Source: Alistipes sp.
GTDB taxonomy: Bacteria; Bacteroidota; Bacteroidia; Bacteroidales; Rikenellaceae
Reading direction: 5' to 3'
Assembly (NCBI GenBank): GCA_017631285.1
Contig: JAGBTO010000018.1
Span: forward strand, 1 to 40,221
DNA: 40,221 nucleotides
The notes under the pieces are model-generated. The model searched no databases. It saw only the letters and a list, made by a program, of their open reading frames with translations, and was not told the DNA's origin. The first letter of the stretch is position 1. Each line of letters opens with the position of its first letter. Shown piece after piece: positions 7,669 to 14,264 of the stretch. A program made the translations under genes and the position numbers.

Positions 7669-9000
7669 TTATCTGCGGAAACCGCCGCGTGGCATACGGG
7701 GCATTTTCATATTGCCGCCCGCAACCATCTTCATCATCTTGCGAGTATCATCAAACTGCTTCATCAGGCGGTTTACATCTGCCATAGTTGTACCCGAACC
7801 CTTGGCGATACGCTCACGGCGCTTAGCGTTGATAATTTCGGGGTTCTCGCGCTCGGCTGGGGTCATTGAGCCTATGATAGCCTCCACCTGCTTAAATGCA
7901 TCATCAGGAATATCTACATTCTTCAGCATCTTGCCCATGCCTGGAATCATCGAAGCAATATCCTTCAAGTTACCCATCTTCTTTATCTGGTTAATCTGGT
8001 CGATGAAGTCGTTGAAGTTGAACTGGTTCTTGACAATCTTCTTCTTCAGGCGACGTGCTGCCTCCTCGTCGTACTGCTCTTGTGCGCGCTCAACCAAAGA
8101 AACAACATCACCCATACCCAGAATACGGTCTGCCATACGCTCGGGGTGGAATACCTGCAAAGCATCCATCTTCTCACCACTTGAAATGAACTTCAAAGGC
8201 TTGTTGACAACCGAACGTATTGAAATAGCCGCACCACCGCGTGTATCACCATCGAGCTTAGTCAAAACTACACCGTCGAAATCCAAACGGTCGTTGAACT
8301 CCTTGGCGGTGTTTACAGCATCCTGACCTGTCATTGAATCAACAACGAAGAGAGTCTCGCTTGGGTTTACGGCAGCCTTGATAGCTGTAATCTCCTGCAT
8401 CATAGCCTCATCTACAGCCAAACGACCTGCTGTATCGATAATAACTACGTTGTAAGACTTCTGACGAGCATACTGAATAGCATTCTGTGCAATCTCGACA
8501 GGGTTCATGTTGCCCTCTTCGGTGTAAACCTCTACGCCAATCTGCTCACCCAACACCTTCAACTGGTCGATGGCGGCAGGACGATATACGTCACCTGCAA
8601 CGAGCAACACATGGCGATTCTTCTTTGTCTTAAGCAATGATGCAAGCTTGCCTGAGAATGTGGTCTTACCCGAACCTTGCAAACCTGCGATAAGTACTAC
8701 GGCTGGGTTGCCTTCCAATGTGATGTCGGTAGCTGTGCCACCCATAAGCTGTGCTAACTCATCGCGCACAATCTTGGTCATCATCTGACCTGGCTTAACA
8801 GCGGTCAATACATCCTGACCCAAAGCCTTCTGCTTAACATCGTCAGTGAAGTTCTTGGCAACCTTGTAGTTTACGTCGGCGTCAATCAATGCACGGCGTA
8901 TCTCCTTGAGCGTTTCGGCAACATTAATCTCGGTAATTTTGCCCTCACCCTTGAGTATTTTGAACGAGCGTTCAAGTTTGTCTGTTAAATTTTCAAACAT
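7669..9000 (-). CDS. ffh: Signal recognition particle protein Ffh
   Basis: Ffh is the GTPase subunit of the signal recognition particle. It binds signal sequences of nascent membrane proteins and delivers ribosomes to the FtsY receptor. The 443-residue protein has the N-terminal helical bundle, the NG GTPase domain with GLQGSGKTT at 106-114, DTAGR near 190 and TKLDGDTRGG near 247, and the C-terminal methionine-rich M domain (GMGDVVSL, SMIPGMGKM, ending MKMPRMPRGGFRR). The length is normal. It appears monocistronic, with a promoter upstream of 9000 and a terminator at 7613-7639. Confidence 0.97.
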   Translation of the reverse strand: MFENLTDKLERSFKILKGEGKITEINVAETLKEIRRALIDADVNYKVAKNFTDDVKQKALGQDVLTAVKPGQMMTKIVRDELAQLMGGTATDITLEGNPAVVLIAGLQGSGKTTFSGKLASLLKTKKNRHVLLVAGDVYRPAAIDQLKVLGEQIGVEVYTEEGNMNPVEIAQNAIQYARQKSYNVVIIDTAGRLAVDEAMMQEITAIKAAVNPSETLFVVDSMTGQDAVNTAKEFNDRLDFDGVVLTKLDGDTRGGAAISIRSVVNKPLKFISSGEKMDALQVFHPERMADRILGMGDVVSLVERAQEQYDEEAARRLKKKIVKNQFNFNDFIDQINQIKKMGNLKDIASMIPGMGKMLKNVDIPDDAFKQVEAIIGSMTPAERENPEIINAKRRERIAKGSGTTMADVNRLMKQFDDTRKMMKMVAGGNMKMPRMPRGGFRR

Positions 9001-9039
9001 AGTATATTTATTTTATTTCCTTTCAAACGAAAAATCACG

Positions 9040-9047
9040 CAAAGATA
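9040..9047 (-). promoter_or_regulatory. Predicted -7 box of ffh
   Basis: TATCTTTG on the minus strand lies 39 bases upstream of the ffh start and matches the consensus exactly. No convincing TTTG sits at the -33 spacing. A short 6-bp repeat (AAAGAT 9041-9046 with ATCTTT 9052-9057) overlaps it. Confidence 0.5.
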
Positions 9048-9143
9048 TAAAATCTTTACGACAACGCTATAATATTTGGTCATAAATTAGAGTGTCGAGG
9101 CGCAAATCTGCTGCAAATTATACTTTTTATGGCTTATTTTTCT

Positions 9144-9151
9144 TATCTTCG
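9144..9151 (+). promoter_or_regulatory. Possible -7 box of the CAT-like gene
   Basis: TATCTTCG differs from TAnnTTTG by one base and lies 27 bases before the start codon at 9179. The -33 position shows no clear TTTG, so the assignment is tentative. Confidence 0.4.
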
Positions 9152-9178
9152 CACTTCTTTATTAAACGTAACAGAATT

Positions 9179-9802
9179 ATGAGAGAAGTAGATCCATGTT
9201 TAACGCCACGAGGTCGTCAGTTTGAGATATGGAAAAATGCACCCAATCCGATGCTTACTTTTGTCAAGCGGTTGGATGTTACTCGCCTTGTTAAGATAAG
9301 CAAGAGAAAACATCTGAAATTTAATATGTTGTTATGCTATTGCATTGGTAAGGCGGCTCTCGCGCAGAAAGAATTTTATTTGTTGCCTGTAGGTGATAAA
9401 CTGATGCAATTTGATAAGATTGCCATTAATTCGCAGGTGATGAATCATGCAGGCGATGTGAGTTCGTGCGACATTGAGTTTGGTGGTGATTTTGAGAGAT
9501 ATAGCCGTGACTATATGACATATACTACGGATGTAGCCAGGAGTCGTGTGGATCGAGATTTGTCGAATGAGTGTATGGTTATTGGCACATCTGCTGTTAT
9601 TGATACGGAGCTGGAGTTTGGTGGCGGAATGTATAGTGGCATATTTAATAATCCGTTCATTATTTGGGGACGTTACTCGCGTCGTTGGTTTAAGTATTGT
9701 CTGAATATATCGTTCCAATTTCATCATACGCAGATGGATGGTGCACACGCCGCACAATTTTTGGAAAGAGTACAAAGAGAGATTGATAATTTGAAAATTT
9801 AG
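9179..9802 (+). CDS. CatA-like O-acetyltransferase family protein
   Basis: This 207-residue protein resembles type A chloramphenicol acetyltransferase, a trimeric cytoplasmic enzyme that transfers acetyl from acetyl-CoA. The catalytic signature HHxxxDG is present as HHTQMDG; by family alignment H183 would be the base and D187 the structural aspartate. The frame stays open upstream to 9092, but the start at 9179 gives the normal family length and follows the likely -7 box. Many chromosomal members in Bacteroidota are diverged and have no demonstrated resistance activity, so chloramphenicol is not assumed to be the substrate. It is followed 6 bases later by the DUF4491 gene, probably on the same transcript. 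Confidence 0.8.
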   Translation: MREVDPCLTPRGRQFEIWKNAPNPMLTFVKRLDVTRLVKISKRKHLKFNMLLCYCIGKAALAQKEFYLLPVGDKLMQFDKIAINSQVMNHAGDVSSCDIEFGGDFERYSRDYMTYTTDVARSRVDRDLSNECMVIGTSAVIDTELEFGGGMYSGIFNNPFIIWGRYSRRWFKYCLNISFQFHHTQMDGAHAAQFLERVQREIDNLKI

Positions 9803-9808
9803 AGAGAG

Positions 9809-10087
9809 ATGTATTTTACAGGGTTAATTATTGGAGTGGCAACATTCCTTATTATCGGTTTGTTTCACCCGCTTGTAATTAAGGGCGAGTATTATTTTGG
9901 TGTTCGTTGCTGGTGGGTTTTTGCATTGATGGGAGTGGCTGCTGTGGCTGCATCGTTGATGATTGAGGATGTTTTGTGGTCCACGCTATTGGCGGTGTGG
10001 GGTGCATCATCGTTTTGGTCAATCGGGGAGCTCTTCGAGCAGAAGAAAAGAGTAGAAAAAGGTTGGTTTCCAAAGCGCGAGAAATAG
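9809..10087 (+). CDS. DUF4491 small membrane protein
   Basis: This 92-residue protein has three hydrophobic segments and the conserved pattern GLIIGVATFLIIGLFHPLVI, EYYFGVRCWWVF and SFWSIGELFEQKKRVEKGWF, which I recognise as DUF4491, a family restricted to Bacteroidota with no known function. It starts 6 bases after the acetyltransferase-like gene and ends just before a strong bidirectional terminator, so the two form a small operon. Nothing in the sequence suggests a specific role beyond the inner membrane. Confidence 0.8.
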   Translation: MYFTGLIIGVATFLIIGLFHPLVIKGEYYFGVRCWWVFALMGVAAVAASLMIEDVLWSTLLAVWGASSFWSIGELFEQKKRVEKGWFPKREK

Positions 10088-10100
10088 TTATATTCAAATA

Positions 10101-10131
10101 AAAAAGTGCTGGCAATATGCCAGCACTTTTT
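10101..10131. terminator. Bidirectional terminator
   Basis: A 14-bp stem (10101-10114 with 10118-10131, core GTGCTGGCA) has a 3-base loop and T-runs on both strands. It separates the convergent DUF4491 gene and the minus-strand membrane protein gene. Confidence 0.85.
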
Positions 10132-10140
10132 TTGACGTCG

Positions 10141-10692
10141 TTATAGTTTTTCAACATGTCCATCTCCTAAATCTTTCCAACGACCTCCGGTCTCATCAAT
10201 CAAATCTCCTGATGGGGTTCGTTTCTTTATTATAGTACCATCGCTGAGAATGAATTTTTTGCCATTCATCTTTGTGCCTGTCATTTCGTTGAGTAGAATT
10301 TTGATGAAGGTTATTACTAAAAATACTACAACGATAATGGTGATAATCAATAAAATGATGAATGAGGCAACTGCACCTACGATGAACGCTAAAATCACAA
10401 AGCCAGTCATCATTAAAGCTCTTAGTGCTGCGACTTTAGCCGTTGAAGTCGCAATGATAGACTCGGCAATGTTGTAACCGCAAATTAATATTATTAGGCT
10501 GAATGTAGCTGTTAATGTGGGGGAATTAATGTGCCAATTAAATAGGTCATTCAGATATTCGCAACCACTCACGAGAGCTCCTATGACTGCCGAAAATATA
10601 ATAGTCGTAGTGGCTAAATATTTATTTGGATTTGTCTGTTCGCCCCAGATCTTCTTTTCGAGGTTGTATAGTATAGAAAATTTTTGTTTCAT
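10141..10692 (-). CDS. Unknown membrane protein (183 aa)
   Basis: I do not recognise this 183-residue protein. It has about four hydrophobic segments (roughly residues 24-44, 58-80, 90-115 and 115-133) and a short hydrophilic C-terminal tail rich in glycine and aspartate (SDGTIIKKRTPSGDLIDETG). Residues 23-45, beginning NKYLATTTIIFSA, resemble the C-terminal segment NKYFAALLITTSI of the neighbouring upstream gene. The segment ICGYNIAESIIATSTAKVAAL resembles ITGWSILTTIASNKATRVAAL in the same neighbour. The pair therefore look like shuffled relatives. It starts 12 bases after the upstream gene and ends at the terminator at 10101-10131, so it is the second gene of a two-gene operon. Confidence 0.65.
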   Translation of the reverse strand: MKQKFSILYNLEKKIWGEQTNPNKYLATTTIIFSAVIGALVSGCEYLNDLFNWHINSPTLTATFSLIILICGYNIAESIIATSTAKVAALRALMMTGFVILAFIVGAVASFIILLIITIIVVVFLVITFIKILLNEMTGTKMNGKKFILSDGTIIKKRTPSGDLIDETGGRWKDLGDGHVEKL

Positions 10693-10704
10693 AGCAATGT
10701 TAGA

Positions 10705-11433
10705 TTAGATGCTTTCAATAAAATCAATACAACTGTATAGTATAACCCACAAACCGCAAAGAATAGAGGTTGTGATAAGTAGAGCTGCAAAATATTTGTT
10801 TACAGGCGAATAAATCTCTTTGGGCTGGTGTGATGGGTTATAGTTTCCTGAAAATGCTGAGCACTTTGCAAGACGGTAACCTGCGATGATGTTTATACCA
10901 CCGAAGATTATGTGGAAAGGTAAAACTAAAAACAAATTCCATGCCCAAACATGGCTAGAATCAAGGTCCATGCTTTGGCCAATCATGAAATTTAAATCAG
11001 ATGTGGTATTCATAATTAGAAAAACGACCAATAACGAAATCCAAACTTTGTCTTTGTTGTCGATGTCGTTTGCTTGAATTATTAATGAATAGATATAAAT
11101 CCAGATTAAGTTCATGGGAATGATTAACATTGTTGTTGTAACCCATGTGAAAGGAATTTGAAACATTCCACGAATACAGGTTGCTATTGAGAACAAAATG
11201 CTTAATAATGCCGCGACTCTTGTAGCTTTATTTGATGCAATTGTTGTAAGAATACTCCATCCTGTAATGCAGATTACACTCGTTATTGCATTATTGACGA
11301 ATGGTGCCATGGGTATAAATGCCGCAATAATCATATAAGCATTACTTAATACAAATAACCATGCTGCAATGTCTTGTCTTACTCGTATCGACTTTGGTAT
11401 GGGTTCGACTTGTAATTGTAAATTTTGTTCCAT
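10705..11433 (-). CDS. Unknown polytopic membrane protein (242 aa)
   Basis: I do not recognise this 242-residue protein with about seven hydrophobic segments. The frame is open upstream to 11574, but the start at 11433 (MEQNLQLQVEPIPKS) is preferred: the upstream extension lies across the predicted promoter and leader hairpin. It contains no recognisable catalytic motif. Two of its segments are echoed in the following gene (see that entry), suggesting common origin. A strong promoter about 110 bases upstream and a leader hairpin suggest regulated expression of the pair. Confidence 0.6.
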   Translation of the reverse strand: MEQNLQLQVEPIPKSIRVRQDIAAWLFVLSNAYMIIAAFIPMAPFVNNAITSVICITGWSILTTIASNKATRVAALLSILFSIATCIRGMFQIPFTWVTTTMLIIPMNLIWIYIYSLIIQANDIDNKDKVWISLLVVFLIMNTTSDLNFMIGQSMDLDSSHVWAWNLFLVLPFHIIFGGINIIAGYRLAKCSAFSGNYNPSHQPKEIYSPVNKYFAALLITTSILCGLWVILYSCIDFIESI

Positions 11434-11484
11434 AAATAGAAGTTTAGGCTTGCAGTTAGCGCCAATTCTGCTAAATTTTACAAA

Positions 11485-11529
11485 ATAGAAAACGGGACGC
11501 TGAATATCTTGGAGACATTCGTTTTCTAT
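11485..11529 (-). promoter_or_regulatory. Leader inverted repeat before the membrane protein pair
   Basis: ATAGAAAACG at 11485-11494 and CGTTTTCTAT at 11520-11529 are exact reverse complements, giving a 10-bp stem with a 25-base loop. It lies in the predicted 5' leader, between the transcription start (near 11537) and the start codon at 11433. There is no T-run after it, so it is not a classical terminator. It could be an RNA regulatory hairpin or an operator. Confidence 0.45.
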
Positions 11530-11543
11530 GTTTAGATCTATGT

Positions 11544-11575
11544 CAAAGATATGAATAAAAAGCAGAAAAAACAAA
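11544..11575 (-). promoter_or_regulatory. Predicted promoter of the membrane protein pair
   Basis: On the minus strand TTTG (11572-11575) and TATCTTTG (11544-11551) are separated by exactly 20 bases, a perfect match to the Bacteroidota consensus. The resulting leader is about 100 bases. Confidence 0.75.
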
Positions 11576-11668
11576 TTTATATTTTATCAAGATTAATATT
11601 CATGGATATTAGAGCTGTTGTCGTGTGAATTTAGGCTTTGTAAAAGTTTTGAAAGATAAAAGATTTTT

Positions 11669-11700
11669 CTTGCACATGTTGCATGTTTTGATTATTTTTG
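11669..11700 (+). promoter_or_regulatory. Predicted promoter of the GH127 operon
   Basis: TATTTTTG at 11693-11700 matches the -7 consensus and CTTG at 11669-11672 lies 20 bases upstream. The start codon follows about 40 bases later. Confidence 0.6.
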
Positions 11701-11739
11701 TCATTAGATGAAATTTATGCTTAAACTAACCCAAATTAT

Positions 11740-14244
11740 ATGATGAATATTGTGAAACTTTTGCCGGCCGTTGCTCTGCTCGCAACAGCTGCCATTTCGT
11801 GCCAAACCACAACTATTGAGCGTGAAAGCGAACCGCTTACGCCAGTGTCATTTGAGAAAGTAACTTTGGAAGATGACTTCTGGTTGCCACGTCTTAAAAC
11901 CCAGAAGGAGGTATTGGTGCCATTCTCGTTGGAAAAGACCCGTTTTTCGGTTGAGAACTTACGTCGTGTAGGACAATATCTCAAAGGAGAAAAGGTGACA
12001 AAGCCATTCGAGGGTGCGTTATATGTAGCGTCTGACCTCTTTAAGGTAATGGAGGGAGCTGCCTATCTGTTGAAGTTGGAAAAAGACCCTGAGTTGGAGG
12101 CTCAAATGGATGAGATTATTGACATTATCGCTTCGGCACAGGCTGAGAGTGGTTATCTTTACGAGCATCATATCTTGCCTGAACATTTGCGTAACAATGG
12201 TAATACTTGGGGTACAGGAGATAAACCTTACTCAAAGGTTGCTTATAGCCACGAGCTTTATAATATGGGTCATATGTATGAGGGTGCCGTTGCATACTAT
12301 CAGGCTACGGGCAAGCGCAAGTGGTTGGATGTAGCTGAGAAAAATGCACAGCACATCAATAAGGTCTTCTTTGAGGGCGATGCGGCGTATAATAATGGTG
12401 AGCCAATCATGCAGGCCCCAGGTCATCAGGAGATTGAGTTGGCGCTTGTGAAGATGTATCGTGTGACCGGTAATAAACTTTATGCCGAGATGGCGAAAAA
12501 GTTTGTTGATTTGCGCGGTACTGATGTGAGTAGAAAAGCTGAGGGAGCGGCTAAAGGTGAGTATTGTCAGGCTCATATCCCAGTGCGAGAGCAGATGGAG
12601 GCTGTGGGACACTCGGTGCGTGCTACATATCTCTACTCGGGTATGGCTGACGTGGTATCAATGACGGGTGATACAACGTTGCTGCCTTCGCTTAATTCTA
12701 TCTGGCACGATATCGTGGACCGCAAGATGCATATTAATGGCGGTCTGGGTGCTGTGCCGGGCATCGAGGGCTTTGGCCCTGCGTATGATTTGCCAAATCG
12801 TGATACTTACGATGAGACTTGCGCTGCTGTGGGTAACGTATTTTTCAATTATCGTATGTTCCTTATGTCGGGCGAAGCTAAGTATGTCGATGTTGCCGAA
12901 GTTGCGCTCTACAACAATGTGTTGGCGGGTGTGAATCTTGAGGGTAACAAGTTTTTCTATGTGAACGTTTTGGAGGCTGATGGTAAGAAGCCTTTCAATC
13001 ATGGTCGTGCGGGTCGCTCACCTTGGTTTGGTACAGCCTGCTGTCCATCAAATATGGCACGTTTGATTCCGCAGATTTCAGGAATGACCTACTCTTATAC
13101 CGATGATGATATTTACACCGCGTTCTATGCAGGAAACTCTACCATTGTGCCTTTGGCTGCGGGTGATGTCGCTTTGAAGCAGGCTACTGATTATCCATTC
13201 GATGGTAAGATTGCAATCGAAGTTAATCCAGCTACAGATGGTCAGGAATTCATATTGTGGCTTCGTGTTCCAACATGGTGCGGTGAACAATTTGTTCCAG
13301 GTGAATTGTATTCTTATGCCGACAATAATAAGGAAAAAGTTGTTGCAAAGGTGAACGGTAAGCGAGTTCGTGCAAATGTAGTGGATGGTTATCTTCCTGT
13401 GCAGCGAGCATGGCATGAGGGTGATAAGGTTGAGCTGGAGTTGCCTATGCCTGTCCGTTATTCGGTAGCTGATGAACGTGTCGAGGCCGACTTGAATCGT
13501 GTGTGTGTGACTCGCGGTCCATTGCTCTATTGTGCTGAGCAGCCTGATAACGAGTATATAGCTTCATCATACATAGTTGCTAAGATTGGTAAGCAGGGTG
13601 AGTTAGCAACATTTGACGAGGGCGTCTTGTCGGGTATTCCTAACATTACGCTTGCATCCACAAGTGTCGATTTGTCGGCAGGCACTTCTATTCCTGCTAC
13701 ACTGAGACTTATTCCTTATTATGCTTGGAATAATCGTGGCGATAATATGACCATGAACGTGTGGTTCGCTCGTGATGCTGAGACTGCGCTTAATGGTATG
13801 TCTCGCACGGTGGGAAATGTTCAAGATGTGCAGGCATCATTTACATATCCAAACGATGACCCCGTAGCAGTGGCTGATGGTAAGCATCCAAAGTCATCAA
13901 ATGATCACGGCATTCCACGTTGGACAAGTTGGTCACCTAATCAGTTGGGTAAGACACAAACTTTGGAGGTGACACTTCGCAAGGAGCAGAAGGTCGAGAG
14001 CGTGTCGATATATTGGTTTGATGATCACGATGGTGTTTACCTCCCCGCTTCATGGTCGATGGAGTATAAGGATGGCGATGAGTGGAAGACCTTCCAGCCA
14101 TATATTACCGACCGCTTCGGTATTGAGCCAAACCAATTCAATATGGTACATCCTAATGGTGAAGTTACCACACGAGCCTTGCGTATTACTATGGTGCCAC
14201 AGCCAAACAAGGCGGTGGGAGTTTTGGAGATGGTGATTGAATAA
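11740..14244 (+). CDS. GH127 beta-L-arabinofuranosidase-like lipoprotein, copy 1
   Basis: This 834-residue protein belongs to glycoside hydrolase family 127 (former DUF1680), retaining enzymes that release beta-L-arabinofuranose from plant glycans and use a zinc-bound cysteine as nucleophile. The zinc and catalytic residues are visible: E359 and C361 in YDETCAAVGN and C434-C435 in FGTACCPSN. These correspond to E338, C340, C417 and C418 of the Bifidobacterium enzyme HypBA1. A lipoprotein signal ends at C21 (lipobox AISC), so it is probably membrane-anchored. After the (alpha/alpha)6 barrel and beta domains, residues from about 700 to the end look like an appended F5/8-type (galactose-binding-like) module. 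Tandem with a paralogue 20 bases downstream. No SusC/SusD pair or sensor regulator is next to it. Confidence 0.9.
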   Translation: MMNIVKLLPAVALLATAAISCQTTTIERESEPLTPVSFEKVTLEDDFWLPRLKTQKEVLVPFSLEKTRFSVENLRRVGQYLKGEKVTKPFEGALYVASDLFKVMEGAAYLLKLEKDPELEAQMDEIIDIIASAQAESGYLYEHHILPEHLRNNGNTWGTGDKPYSKVAYSHELYNMGHMYEGAVAYYQATGKRKWLDVAEKNAQHINKVFFEGDAAYNNGEPIMQAPGHQEIELALVKMYRVTGNKLYAEMAKKFVDLRGTDVSRKAEGAAKGEYCQAHIPVREQMEAVGHSVRATYLYSGMADVVSMTGDTTLLPSLNSIWHDIVDRKMHINGGLGAVPGIEGFGPAYDLPNRDTYDETCAAVGNVFFNYRMFLMSGEAKYVDVAEVALYNNVLAGVNLEGNKFFYVNVLEADGKKPFNHGRAGRSPWFGTACCPSNMARLIPQISGMTYSYTDDDIYTAFYAGNSTIVPLAAGDVALKQATDYPFDGKIAIEVNPATDGQEFILWLRVPTWCGEQFVPGELYSYADNNKEKVVAKVNGKRVRANVVDGYLPVQRAWHEGDKVELELPMPVRYSVADERVEADLNRVCVTRGPLLYCAEQPDNEYIASSYIVAKIGKQGELATFDEGVLSGIPNITLASTSVDLSAGTSIPATLRLIPYYAWNNRGDNMTMNVWFARDAETALNGMSRTVGNVQDVQASFTYPNDDPVAVADGKHPKSSNDHGIPRWTSWSPNQLGKTQTLEVTLRKEQKVESVSIYWFDDHDGVYLPASWSMEYKDGDEWKTFQPYITDRFGIEPNQFNMVHPNGEVTTRALRITMVPQPNKAVGVLEMVIE

Positions 14245-14264
14245 AGGTATAGATAAAAATAAAA

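Larger units (their letters stand above)
11434..11739. other. Divergent intergenic region with two promoters
   Basis: This 306-base gap separates the minus-strand membrane protein operon from the GH127 genes. It holds a minus-strand promoter (11544-11575), a long minus-strand leader with a 10-bp inverted repeat (11485-11529), a small dyad TAATAT/ATATTA (11594-11599 with 11106-type spacing, second arm 11606-11611), and a plus-strand promoter (11669-11700). I see no coding potential in it beyond shadows. Confidence 0.6.

Noticed and set aside
7658..8326. 222-codon open frame on the plus strand opposite ffh
   Set aside because: It is antisense to the highly conserved ffh gene, has low-complexity composition (S, R, I rich) and matches no family I know.
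9092..9178. N-terminal extension of the CAT-like protein
   Set aside because: It would place the start upstream of the -7-like box, and the added residues are not part of the family; 9179 gives the normal length.
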